From an uncultured Bacteroidales bacterium (GTDB lineage Bacteria; Bacteroidota; Bacteroidia; Bacteroidales; Paludibacteraceae): a stretch of 33,514 nt of DNA. The translations under genes and the position numbers were made by a program. The DNA is taken from positions 1 to 33,514 of the forward strand of contig CAMGMU010000017.1 of the NCBI GenBank assembly GCA_946059305.1. Reading direction: 5' to 3'. This document shows positions 17,915 to 26,163 of this stretch, one piece after another; the stretch's first letter is position 1, and every line of letters begins with the position of its first letter. The notes under the pieces are model-generated. The model was not told where the DNA came from and searched no databases. It worked only from the letters and a program-made list of their open reading frames with translations.

Positions 17915-18078
17915 TTTTGGGATGGAGTATTATGCCCTTTTCGTATGGGTATAATATATAAGTACCTGAAAATCAGGAATTTATATGTGTAGATGAGGGA
18001 TGTAAATCACTCATACGCATAGTATTGCGAACAACGAGTTCGCTCCGAAATGAAACTAAAATTAAAATATATACTAAA
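17915..18078 (+). promoter_or_regulatory. Structured ~165-nt leader of the rpmB operon
   Basis: The transcribed leader has several stem-loops: ATGCCC/GGGTAT (17932-17937 and 17947-17952), CCTGA/TCAGG (17965-17969 and 17973-17977) and GCGAAC/GTTCGC (18027-18032 and 18038-18043). No gene is present in it. The density of short perfect hairpins in a ribosomal-protein leader suggests a regulatory RNA bound by L28 or another protein; I recognise no named RNA family. Confidence 0.4.
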
Positions 18079-18318
18079 ATGTCAAAGATTTGTCAAATTA
18101 CCGGCAAGAAAGCCATGGGTGGATGCAATGTGTCTCACTCGAAGCGTCACACAAAGAGGACGTTCGACGTGAACCTCTTCCACAAAAAGTTCTACTGGGT
18201 AGAACAGGATTGCTGGATCAGCTTAAACGTGAGTGCAGCTGGTCTGAAAACTATTAACAAGATGGGCCTGGATGCAGCACTCAAGCAGGCCGCTGAAAAA
18301 GGTTACCTTTACAAATAA
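18079..18318 (+). CDS. rpmB: 50S ribosomal protein bL28
   Basis: A 79-residue large-subunit protein. The start at 18079 ([21 protein letters not shown]) is the conserved N-terminus; an in-frame ATG 54 nt upstream falls in the structured leader. The following [21 protein letters not shown] and the C-terminal KGYLYK-type end are typical of Bacteroidota L28. Two Cys are kept (C5, C16), but no full zinc-binding four-Cys set is seen. First gene of a three-gene operon, 16 bp before rpmG. Confidence 0.96.
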   Translation: MSKICQITGKKAMGGCNVSHSKRHTKRTFDVNLFHKKFYWVEQDCWISLNVSAAGLKTINKMGLDAALKQAAEKGYLYK

Positions 18319-18320
18319 TT

Positions 18321-18326
18321 AGGAGG
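18321..18326 (+). promoter_or_regulatory. Perfect Shine-Dalgarno (AGGAGG) of rpmG
   Basis: AGGAGG lies 8 nt before the rpmG ATG. Most other genes in this window, including rpmI, rplT, groEL and rpmB, have A/T-rich leaders with no such motif. A weaker AAGGA also precedes the next gene. Confidence 0.7.
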
Positions 18327-18334
18327 AGACTACA

Positions 18335-18523
18335 ATGGCAAAAAAATCCAAAGAAGCGCGCGTTCAGGTTATCCTTGAATGCACCGAAATGAAGGCCAGC
18401 GGTCTGCCGGGAACGTCTCGCTACGTGACGACGAAGAACCGCAAGAACACTCCTGATCGTCTTGAGTTGAAGAAATACAACCCGATCCTCAAGCGCTACA
18501 CTATCCACAAGGAGATTAAGTAA
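18335..18523 (+). CDS. rpmG: 50S ribosomal protein bL33
   Basis: A 62-residue protein of the large-subunit E-site region. It starts [20 protein letters not shown], has the [23 protein letters not shown] core and ends [10 protein letters not shown], all diagnostic of bL33. It lacks the CxxC pairs of the zinc-binding variant, so it is the C-minus form. It has a strong Shine-Dalgarno (18321-18326), unlike its neighbours. It lies between rpmB and the DUF4295 gene, the usual order in Bacteroidota. Confidence 0.97.
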   Translation: MAKKSKEARVQVILECTEMKASGLPGTSRYVTTKNRKNTPDRLELKKYNPILKRYTIHKEIK

Positions 18524-18554
18524 TAACCATCTTATTTAGAAAGGACAAGAGACA

Positions 18555-18710
18555 ATGGCAAAGAAAGCAGTCGCAACCCTCCAAACGGGTAACGCAGGAC
18601 GTAACCACTCGAAGTGCATTAAGATGGTAAAGTCGCCTAAGACTGGCGCTTACATCTTCCAAGAGGAAATCGTTCAAAACGACAACGTTAAGGAGTTCTT
18701 CGCTCACTAA
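18555..18710 (+). CDS. DUF4295 small protein, Bacteroidota-specific ribosome-associated (bL38-like)
   Basis: A 51-residue basic protein found by reading on past rpmG: MAKKAVATLQTGNAGRNHSK, then KMVKSPKTGAYIFQEEIV and the end NDNVKEFFAH. This is the DUF4295 pattern, which in Bacteroidota regularly follows rpmB-rpmG. From memory, a ribosome structure of Flavobacterium johnsoniae assigned this small protein to the large subunit as a new ribosomal protein (bL38); I cannot verify that here. It lies 31 bp after rpmG, with an AAGGA motif about 10 nt before its ATG, and 20 bp before the operon terminator. It is easily missed in annotation because of its size. Confidence 0.88.
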   Translation: MAKKAVATLQTGNAGRNHSKCIKMVKSPKTGAYIFQEEIVQNDNVKEFFAH

Positions 18711-18730
18711 TATAAGGGCGTAATGAATTG

Positions 18731-18770
18731 CGCCCCTCTCCTGACATAGGGGAGGGGCGTAAATATTTTT
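18731..18770 (+). terminator. Terminator of rpmB-rpmG-DUF4295
   Basis: CGCCCCTCTCC (18731-18741) pairs with GGGGAGGGGCG (18749-18759, one G.U) around a 7-nt loop, followed by TAAATATTTTT. It ends only 18 bp before the next ATG, so the lipid kinase operon either starts within it or depends on read-through. No promoter was found between them. Confidence 0.85.
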
Positions 18771-18787
18771 CCAACCATCCATATATC

Positions 18788-19741
18788 ATGTTAGGCATTA
18801 TTATCAATACCAAATCGGGTAAGAAGTCGTATTTGATGCAGCGCTATTACCTGTTTGATCTCTTGAAGGCTCGTGGTGAAGACTACGTTTATCGCATTAC
18901 CCAATACCCTAACCATGCTCGAGAATTGGCTCGCGAATTGGCAGAAGAACAGGGCATCCGCAGATTTCTAATTTTGGGTGGCGATGGCACGATAAGCGAA
19001 ACCATCAACGGCCTGATGGAGGCGCATATTCCTGATAAAGATCAGTTGGAATTTGGATTTATGCCCCGCGGAACAGGCAACGACTATGGTCGCTACTGGG
19101 GGCTTACAAAAGACTATAAAGATTCGCTCGACCGCTTTTTCCACGGCAAACCGCGGCCGGTAGACGTAGGTTGCGTGACGTATTATAGAAACGGCAACGA
19201 GCATCATCATTATTTCATCAATTCCGTAGGTTTTGGTATAGATGCCAAGACTTGCTTATGGGCATCGACCTTGAAGTATTACATTGGTTCGCACTCCTGG
19301 TCGTATTTGGTAGCACTTATTTGCGCAGCTTGGACGCATAAGTCTTCGCCCTTGCGCGTGCGGACCAACGAAGGGCTTACCATCAACGAGAAGCTCTTTA
19401 CGATGAACATTGGCGTGGGGCCATACTCTGGTGGTGGCATTCGGCAAAATCCGGAAGCCGACCCTACAGACGGTATCTTCCATTCAATGTTCGTTAAACC
19501 GCCTACCGTATGGCAAATCATGCGAGCTATCCCGCATTTGTTGGTAGGCAACCCGCTGACCAAATTGGATTTTGTACATTCCTATACAGCCTCTGAAGTG
19601 CTGATAGATGTAGATACAATAGATGAGAAATCGGGTCAGAAGCTCAATCATCTGGTGTGTGAAGCAGATGGTATTTTGGTGCAGGCATGTACACCTTATA
19701 AAATTACGTGTATGCATCATGCGCTCAAGATAATTTGCTAA
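18788..19741 (+). CDS. Diacylglycerol kinase-family lipid kinase (DagK/YegS-like)
   Basis: A 317-residue soluble lipid kinase that phosphorylates diacylglycerol or a related lipid at the membrane. The start at 18788 (MLGIIINTKSGKKS) places the family's first strand and NxxSG motif correctly; the longer in-frame start at 18728 runs through the preceding terminator. The ATP-site signature GGDGT is at residues 64-68, with E and N following (SETINGL), and the family PRGTGNDYGR motif lies near 95-105. The C-terminal beta-sandwich holds GGGIRQNPEADPTDG. It is followed after 1 bp by the MBOAT gene, so they are almost certainly cotranscribed. The link to the O-acyltransferase pair suggests phospholipid or polymer-related envelope work, which is inference. 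Confidence 0.9.
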   Translation: MLGIIINTKSGKKSYLMQRYYLFDLLKARGEDYVYRITQYPNHARELARELAEEQGIRRFLILGGDGTISETINGLMEAHIPDKDQLEFGFMPRGTGNDYGRYWGLTKDYKDSLDRFFHGKPRPVDVGCVTYYRNGNEHHHYFINSVGFGIDAKTCLWASTLKYYIGSHSWSYLVALICAAWTHKSSPLRVRTNEGLTINEKLFTMNIGVGPYSGGGIRQNPEADPTDGIFHSMFVKPPTVWQIMRAIPHLLVGNPLTKLDFVHSYTASEVLIDVDTIDEKSGQKLNHLVCEADGILVQACTPYKITCMHHALKIIC

Positions 19742-19742
19742 A

Positions 19743-21194
19743 ATGGTATTTTCTGATTTATTTTTCCTTTTTGTGTTTCTGCCATCGGTAGCATGCTGCT
19801 ATCTATTGGCTTATTTGGCAGATATACAATGGTTGAGCAAAGGGCAGCTTAAAAAGAGTTTCACACTCCGAAATGCTGTTCTTGTGCTATTTTCATTGCT
19901 GTTTTACGCATGGGGCGAACCGGTATATGTGCTATTGATGCTCGTATGCGTAGCCCTCACCTATCTATGCGGAAGGTTGATGGCTTGGAAGCCCTCTACA
20001 CATAAGTTGGGGCTGGTATTGGGATTGGTAGTGAATATCGGCATCCTCTCGATTTTCAAATATACGAGCATGCTCGTAGAAACACTTAATCAGTTTGGCT
20101 TACACGTGCCCGATCCGAAGATTTCACTGCCGATAGGTATCAGTTTCTACGTGTTTCAATCCATTTCTTATTTAGTAGATGTATATCGGGGAGACAACCC
20201 AGTGCAGAAGAATTTTGGACGCCTGCTTCTCTATATCTCGATGTTCCCACAGCTGATTGCAGGCCCAATTGTGCGCTATGGACGTGTAGCAGAGGAGCTT
20301 GAAGACAGACACGTGACGCAGCAGGATTTGGCAGAGGGTATTCAGCGCTTTTTGATGGGATTGGGTAAGAAAGTGATTCTCGCCAATCAATTCTCCGAAT
20401 TAGCCGGACAATTTATGCACGCCACTGTAGGTAACGACCCTACAGTAGCTGGCGCATGGATGGGTGTGATAGCATTTTCCCTGCAAATTTACTTTGATTT
20501 CTCCGGTTACTCTGACATGGCTATCGGTATTGGGCGATGCCTCGGTTTCCATTTCAACGAAAACTTCAACCACCCATACGTTTGCACCTCCATCACCGAC
20601 TTTTGGCGCAGATGGCATATCTCTCTTTGCTCTTTCTTCCGCGATTATGTATATATTCCGTTAGGCGGAAACCGCCGTCATCAGGTGCTGAATATTTGCG
20701 TGGTATGGTTTCTCACCGGCCTTTGGCATGGCGCCGATTGGACATTTGCGATGTGGGGTATTTATTTCGCGTTGGTAGTGCTGTTTGAAAAATACTTCTA
20801 CCTGAAAAAGATTCAACCACATCTTTGGCGGCCACTGCAGCACGTATATGCACTAATGATTGTAATAATCGGCCGTGTGCTGTTTTATTTCGATGATTTA
20901 GACCAGGTATTTGCCTTTTATAAGGTATTATTTGGCGGTGCTATTGGTTGCGATTTTATAGCAGAAAGCGGTTGGTGGAACAATTTCTGGCTGTGGATCA
21001 TCGGTATCGTTCTTTGTTTGCCAGTAGGCGAATGGCTCTCCAAACTAAACACGCGCGTATTGGGCAAAGTGCCTGTTTTGGCTGTTTCTGCAGAAACAAT
21101 TTTTAAGATTGCTTTCGGCATCATGGTTATTGTTTTGAGTGTGGCGCTACTGGTGGGCGCTACGAATAACGCGTTCATCTATACGAGGTTCTGA
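19743..21194 (+). CDS. MBOAT-family membrane O-acyltransferase (AlgI/DltB-like)
   Basis: A 483-residue polytopic membrane protein, predicted to move acyl (usually acetyl) groups across the membrane for O-acylation of an extracellular polymer. The N-terminus MVFSDLFFLFVFLP is typical of the AlgI group (F-x-FLF-LP). The fold core LPIGISFYVFQSISYLVDVYRG, the WRRWHISLCSFFRDYVYIPLGGNR block and the catalytic His in TGLWHGADWTFAMWG (His329) are all present. The gene is 1 bp after the lipid kinase and 2 bp before the DHHW protein, the normal MBOAT partner. The substrate polymer is not evident. Confidence 0.93.
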   Translation: MVFSDLFFLFVFLPSVACCYLLAYLADIQWLSKGQLKKSFTLRNAVLVLFSLLFYAWGEPVYVLLMLVCVALTYLCGRLMAWKPSTHKLGLVLGLVVNIGILSIFKYTSMLVETLNQFGLHVPDPKISLPIGISFYVFQSISYLVDVYRGDNPVQKNFGRLLLYISMFPQLIAGPIVRYGRVAEELEDRHVTQQDLAEGIQRFLMGLGKKVILANQFSELAGQFMHATVGNDPTVAGAWMGVIAFSLQIYFDFSGYSDMAIGIGRCLGFHFNENFNHPYVCTSITDFWRRWHISLCSFFRDYVYIPLGGNRRHQVLNICVVWFLTGLWHGADWTFAMWGIYFALVVLFEKYFYLKKIQPHLWRPLQHVYALMIVIIGRVLFYFDDLDQVFAFYKVLFGGAIGCDFIAESGWWNNFWLWIIGIVLCLPVGEWLSKLNTRVLGKVPVLAVSAETIFKIAFGIMVIVLSVALLVGATNNAFIYTRF

Positions 21195-21196
21195 TT

Positions 21197-22828
21197 ATGA
21201 AACATACGATTTATCTGATAGCGATTTTGCTTACGGCAGTGGGAATGTTTGTTTTTCTGAACTTCCTCCCACGCTCTACCGTTTCTTCGCTTGAAAAGCG
21301 CGAACTGAAGTCGTTTCCTACGTTCAGCCCGGAGGCGCTTCGCTCGGGCGAATACACCACTTCGGTCAGCTCATGGTATAGCGATACGGAGCCTTACCGC
21401 GATTATTGGATGGCCATGTCGATGGACCTCAAAAAAGCGCGTGCGCTGCAAATCGCTCCTGCTGAAGAGCAGATTGCTTTTATAGCAGGCGACGATATGC
21501 CCGATGCTGAATTAGCCGAAGATTTTGAAATGATTAGCGATAGCGATTACGAGAGTGCATCAGTAACTGCTGATAGCGCATCAGTAACTGCTGATGGTGC
21601 AGAAAAGGTTGCTGAGAGCGAAAACATCGCCCAAAATGCGGCTGCCGCTAATGGAAAAATCACCAACCAGGGTATCATCATTGTAGGTGCAGCTCCTTCA
21701 GCGCGCGCATTGATGATGTACTTCGGTAAAAACGGCGGTGAGCAGTATGCCAAGGTTGTAAACACATACCAAGAAAAATTTACCGATGTTCAGGTTTATT
21801 GCATGATTGTACCTACTGCCGTGGAATTTTACTGCCCGGAAAAGGTCAAATCGCGTGTGCAATCCGAAGAAGCAACCATCGAAAATTTGTATGCACACCT
21901 CATGCCGGAGGTGAAACCTATTCGTCTCATTCCTGAACTAAAACAACATACAGAGGAAGCCATTTACCTGCGAACCGACCACCATTGGTCGCCGCTTGGA
22001 GCATACTACGCTGCTCGTGAATTTTGCAAAGTGGCAGGCGTTCACGTACCCGACTTGAGCGAGTTTGAAGAGCGAGTTACCCATTCGTTTGTAGGTACGA
22101 TGTATGGATTTACGCAAGACGTATCGATCAAGCGTTCGCCCGAAGATTTTGTGTATTATGAGCCCAAGAATGTGGAATACACCACTACCTATACGAATTA
22201 TTCTATAGATGAAAATTACCGCGTAACGGCCGAGCATAAGCCATATACTGGCAAGTTCTTCTTCCATTATCGCGATGGTAGTGGAGCCGCTTACAGCACG
22301 TTTATGGGCGGCGACTGCAAGATTACGCGCGTTGTCACATCTACCAAAAATGGCCGTAGAGTGCTTATTCTAAAAGATAGTTTCGGCAATGCGCTCCCTG
22401 GCTATCTCTTCGGCAGTTTTGAGGAAGTACACGTGATTGATGGACGTTATTTCACAAAGAACATGGTAGCTTACGTGAGCCAATACGGAATAACGGACAT
22501 CGTGTTTGCCAACAATGTATTTAAGGCGTTCCAAGGCGGCCGCCAATACATGAACTTTCTTACACAAAGCGGGGCCGTGACTTATACGCCACGACCCGCA
22601 GAAACAATTGCGCAGCCGGATTCGCTTCTTAAAACAACATCCCAAGATTCGCTCTCTGCAACAGCCGACCTGCCAAAGGATTCACTTCAGAAAAGCCTCG
22701 ATTCTCGGCATACTGCTGCCGCATCAGAAGAAGAACAGCGCCACGCCGATTACACAAATGACAGCACCCACCACCTCGAGGAAAGTAATTTTAGTCTTGA
22801 AGAGCAGGTAACTGGGGTAGAGAATTAA
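21197..22828 (+). CDS. DHHW/AlgJ-like O-acetyltransferase partner with unusual C-terminal tail
   Basis: A 543-residue protein with one N-terminal membrane anchor and an extracytoplasmic SGNH-type domain that completes acyl transfer to the polymer. The family motif Asp-His-His-Trp is at residues 261-264 (RTDHHWSPLGAYYA), and the nucleophile Ser395 lies in LILKDSFGNALPGYL. Residues of about 115-150 form an acidic insert with a duplicated 18-bp DNA unit (21557-21574 and 21578-21595). The last 70 residues are Ser/Asp/Gln-rich and low in complexity, and the final 34 are encoded in DNA that is also the antisense of the EamA gene's end (22724-22828). The tail is likely dispensable and possibly a read-on into the neighbour; this is inference. 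Confidence 0.88.
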   Translation: MKHTIYLIAILLTAVGMFVFLNFLPRSTVSSLEKRELKSFPTFSPEALRSGEYTTSVSSWYSDTEPYRDYWMAMSMDLKKARALQIAPAEEQIAFIAGDDMPDAELAEDFEMISDSDYESASVTADSASVTADGAEKVAESENIAQNAAAANGKITNQGIIIVGAAPSARALMMYFGKNGGEQYAKVVNTYQEKFTDVQVYCMIVPTAVEFYCPEKVKSRVQSEEATIENLYAHLMPEVKPIRLIPELKQHTEEAIYLRTDHHWSPLGAYYAAREFCKVAGVHVPDLSEFEERVTHSFVGTMYGFTQDVSIKRSPEDFVYYEPKNVEYTTTYTNYSIDENYRVTAEHKPYTGKFFFHYRDGSGAAYSTFMGGDCKITRVVTSTKNGRRVLILKDSFGNALPGYLFGSFEEVHVIDGRYFTKNMVAYVSQYGITDIVFANNVFKAFQGGRQYMNFLTQSGAVTYTPRPAETIAQPDSLLKTTSQDSLSATADLPKDSLQKSLDSRHTAAASEEEQRHADYTNDSTHHLEESNFSLEEQVTGVEN

Positions 22829-23692
22829 CACGGGCGTTGTGGACATGATGGTTTGCGTTACGCCCGTAGAGGTATACAGTGAGGAAGCAAGCGAGAGCGC
22901 AACACCGAGGAATGGGCCGGTAATAGTAGATAGTGTAGCGCACCAGAAAAGGCGTTTGTTTTGATAGAAATTCTTCAATCGATTGCTCTCCGGCATAGCC
23001 ATTCTGAGTTCTTTTGTGCGGCTTTGAAATAGGTATATCACAACGAAACCAAGGAAAGTAATGATGCAGCGAATCATCGTAGATGAAAACGACATATAGA
23101 AGCTGCCCATCGCCTCACTCGTAAACATATCTTGGATTTGGTCTTGATAAATGAGCATGCCCTTCTTGCTGAAAACCAATCCCATACCTTGCCCGATACC
23201 GCCAATCAAGCCGTAGATGACCGCATTGAGCGGCAGCTTAACTTGCAGTTTTTTACTATCTTCTTTTTTCGATAAAACTGACAGACAGATACCTACAATA
23301 GTGACCATCATACCTAAGATGGCCAAGGGCCCCATTTTGTCACCCAGCAGCAGCCAACCAGTAAGGGCTGCAGAAATAGGTGCCACAGTCATGAACAATT
23401 CTCCCCAACGGGCACCAATCATGATAAAACATTTAAGGAAATAATAGTCACTGATTACGTAACCAATAATAGCCGATAGCGTAAGCCACACCCAAATCGT
23501 TGGCGTAGTGGATAACGGAAGCGGCGAACCTGAAATCACGAGTAGCGTGAGACCAATAAACAGAATAGCTTGCGCCATTCGGATGATGTTGAGCGTAGTC
23601 GCGCCATAATGTCGCGATGCTTTTTCGGATGCAAGAGAAGAAATGGTCCAAAGAATGGCTACTAAGAAAGCCAATAATTCACCAATGAACAT
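22724..23692 (-). CDS. EamA/DMT-family membrane transporter
   Basis: A 322-residue inner-membrane protein with about ten helices in two EamA repeats. The first repeat includes WTISSLASEKASRHYGATTL, GYVISDYYFLKCFIMIGARWGELF and APISAALTGWLLLGDKMG; the second includes TITGPFLGVALSLASSLYTSTGV and TTPVLILYPSYLLFKTKITF. The conserved end (EVVGAVICVIGVALFFF) shows that the 3' overlap with the DHHW gene on the other strand is real on this side. It lies 44 bp after the MurU-like gene in the same orientation, so it may import or export an amino sugar or wall fragment. The substrate is unknown. Confidence 0.9.
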   Translation of the reverse strand: MFIGELLAFLVAILWTISSLASEKASRHYGATTLNIIRMAQAILFIGLTLLVISGSPLPLSTTPTIWVWLTLSAIIGYVISDYYFLKCFIMIGARWGELFMTVAPISAALTGWLLLGDKMGPLAILGMMVTIVGICLSVLSKKEDSKKLQVKLPLNAVIYGLIGGIGQGMGLVFSKKGMLIYQDQIQDMFTSEAMGSFYMSFSSTMIRCIITFLGFVVIYLFQSRTKELRMAMPESNRLKNFYQNKRLFWCATLSTITGPFLGVALSLASSLYTSTGVTQTIMSTTPVLILYPSYLLFKTKITFLEVVGAVICVIGVALFFF

Positions 23693-23736
23693 TGCTCTAC
23701 AAATTTTGTGTTGCGTTTTTATGGATGGTTAGTTTG

Positions 23737-24525
23737 TTAAAGCGAAAGTGCAAAAGCCTCAGCTTCTTGCAGATGGTCGATTTTGCCAATATCCATCATG
23801 CGGTAGTCTGTGGGTACAAACGCATGGATGGCAGCGGATGCGGATTGATCTAAGTAGAAATCTGTGATCGAGAACTTCTCCGGATAGGGCGCCATCACAT
23901 CAAAGATGCGGGGTGAAACGATTTGCATGCCACTGAAAGCAAGCGGGAAGAGCTCTGTATCGCAAACGTCCGTAAGAGGAAAATGCACGTTAGCCGATGG
24001 CGGGAGAGGATTCTCTAACCGGAGCGATGCCGGACGCAGTTCACCTGACGCGATATTCGTCCAACCGCGAAGTTCACCATTACGATTAAAAAGAAAATAG
24101 CGTTGCGTATTGCGCGCGGAAACAACGATAGTAGCCAAACGCTCAGGAGTATGAGAACGAATGAGCGCAGCTATATCAATATTTGACAGAATATCCACGT
24201 TGCATACAAGAATCGGCTCCTCATCCGGCCTTAGCAAGTCCTTAGCCTTCCGTAGTCCTCCGCCTGTTTCGAGCAACTGAGCCGTCTCATCTGAGAAATG
24301 AATTTGGAGCCCAAAATCGTGATGTTCCCTGCAGAAACTCACGATTTGCTCAGGGAAATGGTGAACATTGATAACAATCTCCTCCAATCCCGCATCACGC
24401 AGTTTCTCCAACTGATGTTGCAGCAGCGGTTTGCCTGCAATCGGTAGCATAGCCTTAGGAATGCTATCCGTGATAGGTTTAAGACGAGTGCCGAGACCGG
24501 CCGCAAAAATCATAGCTTTCTTCAT
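23737..24525 (-). CDS. MurU-like sugar-1-phosphate nucleotidyltransferase
   Basis: A 262-residue soluble enzyme joining a sugar 1-phosphate to a nucleotide. It starts MKKAMIFAAGLGTRLKPITD, the family's glycine-rich NTP loop, with PKAMLPIAGKPLL next. LETGGGLRKA, a metal-binding Asp in CNVDILSNID, and FSGMQIVSPRIFD followed by MMDIGKIDHLQEAEAF resemble MurU (N-acetylmuramate-1-phosphate uridylyltransferase) in order and spacing. It follows the kinase/RapZ-C fusion gene by 79 bp, and kinase plus MurU is the known AmgK-MurU recycling pair from pseudomonads. The alternative is a mannose or glucose 1-phosphate transferase; sugar identity cannot be proved from sequence alone. Confidence 0.87.
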   Translation of the reverse strand: MKKAMIFAAGLGTRLKPITDSIPKAMLPIAGKPLLQHQLEKLRDAGLEEIVINVHHFPEQIVSFCREHHDFGLQIHFSDETAQLLETGGGLRKAKDLLRPDEEPILVCNVDILSNIDIAALIRSHTPERLATIVVSARNTQRYFLFNRNGELRGWTNIASGELRPASLRLENPLPPSANVHFPLTDVCDTELFPLAFSGMQIVSPRIFDVMAPYPEKFSITDFYLDQSASAAIHAFVPTDYRMMDIGKIDHLQEAEAFALSL

Positions 24526-24604
24526 GACTGAGCGAAAGAATTATAGCGATTATGAATAAAGAAGGCTCAAATAAATTCTCACCTGACGTGAAACGAGATG
24601 CCAA

Positions 24605-26053
24605 TCAACCCTTTTTCACCAATTCTATCTCTTTAGCGGGCAGGGTGGTGGCAATGTTTTGCTCGCGATGAATAAGCTGCACTTCTACACCGAATTTATC
24701 GTTGATATGCCGCGCCATTCTCTCAGCCGAATACACCGACCTGTGCTGTCCACCCGTGCACCCGAAGCAGACCATCAGGTTACTGAATCCGCGGTCGATA
24801 TAGCGTTTTACGGAAGCGTCAACCAGCGAATAAGCAGCTTCAAGGAAGGGGAAAATCTCTCCATCGTCTTCGAGGAACTTGATGATAGGCTCATCGAGTC
24901 CGGTAAGGAAACGGTTGCGCTCATACTTGCCCGGGTTGTTAACTGCACGGCAATCGAATACGAAGCCGCCGCCATTGCCCGATTCATCATTAGGAATACC
25001 TTTTTTATAAGAGAAAGAATAAACGCGAACGATGAGCGGTTTCCTTACGGAAATTTCCTTAAACTGCTTCAGTTCGGTCATGTTGTGCAGCACCTCTATC
25101 AGGTAGGGATAGTCATCGGAGCAGCGTTTGAGCAACTGACGCAGGTTCTCAATAGCAGGCGGTATGGATTGGAGAAAGTGCGGTTTCTTCTCGAAATAAC
25201 CGCGAAAACCATAAGCACCCAATACCTGCAATGTGCGGAAAAGCACAAAATGCTGAAGTGTATCCAAAAATGCCTCACGATCCACCGGCATATAGTTCTG
25301 CAATTCATCCAGATACACATTAATCAACTCTTCACGCAACTCTTGATGGAAATTTGCTCGAGCCTGCCAGAGAAAAGAAGCTACATCGTAATATACCGGA
25401 CCTTTTCTACCGCCTTGAAAATCGATGAAATACGGTTCACCATCTTTCACCATCACGTTTCGCGACTGAAAATCCCGATACATGAACGTGCTCATCCTGC
25501 GCTTAAGCAGGATATATGCCAAACGCTCAAAATCCGACTCAAGTCGGTCCTCCTGAAAATCGAGCCCAGTAGCCTTTAAAAAGCAATATTTGAAGTAATT
25601 GAGGTCCCAATTGATGCTACGAAGATTAAACTCCGGCTGTGGGTAACATACATTGAAATCAAAATCTTCCGATCCTACTACTTGCAATCGAGCAATAGCT
25701 CGCATGGTCTTGCGCAGCATCTCTTTTTCTGCTTCGCAAAACACACCAGTCTTCCGGCCTTCCGCGATAAAATCGAAGAGCAGTGTATTCCCGAGGTCTT
25801 CTTGCAGGTAGTTCATCCCATCATCGGAGCGAGCTACCACCTTCGGCACGTTGAGACCCTTCGAGAGAAAATGGTCGGCCATATATAGAAACGCACCATT
25901 CTCTTCACAAGAAGTCCCCTGCACGCCAATCAAACTGATCCCGGGTGAAGTAAGGCGATAATAACGCCTGTTACTGCCGGAGGCTGTGAGTTGTTCTACT
26001 TTATCAGGCTGCATGCCTGCGTATTGATAAAAAAGTTGACTTAAGCTTTGCAT
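24605..26053 (-). CDS. AmgK-like sugar kinase fused to a RapZ C-terminal domain
   Basis: A 482-residue fusion. Residues of about 1-320 form an aminoglycoside-phosphotransferase-type kinase: catalytic loop YRDFQSRNVM (RDFQSRN at 193-199, compare HRDYHSRN-like loops of AmgK) and metal site FIDFQGG (209-215). Residues of about 341-462 match the C-terminal domain of RapZ: VYSFSYKKGIPND, FDCRAVNNPG, TGLDEP and GCTGGQHRSVYSAE (431-444). The RapZ N-terminal ATPase with its Walker A is absent. AmgK phosphorylates anomeric MurNAc; RapZ's C-domain in E. coli binds glucosamine-6-phosphate. A kinase whose activity is tuned by amino-sugar phosphate is therefore plausible, but that is inference. First gene of the operon, with a promoter at 26164-26194. 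Confidence 0.88.
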   Translation of the reverse strand: MQSLSQLFYQYAGMQPDKVEQLTASGSNRRYYRLTSPGISLIGVQGTSCEENGAFLYMADHFLSKGLNVPKVVARSDDGMNYLQEDLGNTLLFDFIAEGRKTGVFCEAEKEMLRKTMRAIARLQVVGSEDFDFNVCYPQPEFNLRSINWDLNYFKYCFLKATGLDFQEDRLESDFERLAYILLKRRMSTFMYRDFQSRNVMVKDGEPYFIDFQGGRKGPVYYDVASFLWQARANFHQELREELINVYLDELQNYMPVDREAFLDTLQHFVLFRTLQVLGAYGFRGYFEKKPHFLQSIPPAIENLRQLLKRCSDDYPYLIEVLHNMTELKQFKEISVRKPLIVRVYSFSYKKGIPNDESGNGGGFVFDCRAVNNPGKYERNRFLTGLDEPIIKFLEDDGEIFPFLEAAYSLVDASVKRYIDRGFSNLMVCFGCTGGQHRSVYSAERMARHINDKFGVEVQLIHREQNIATTLPAKEIELVKKG

Positions 26054-26163
26054 ATACCTTAGGAGGGGGCGAAATGCCCCACTATCGAGAAGATTAATAA
26101 TTGCAGATTAACAAAATCTATTCTTCATAAATTTCCATAATCCACCTTTTATGAATTTGGTTG

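Noticed and set aside
24659..25579. A 306-codon open frame on the plus strand
   Set aside because: Antisense to the kinase/RapZ-C fusion gene, whose motifs are unambiguous.
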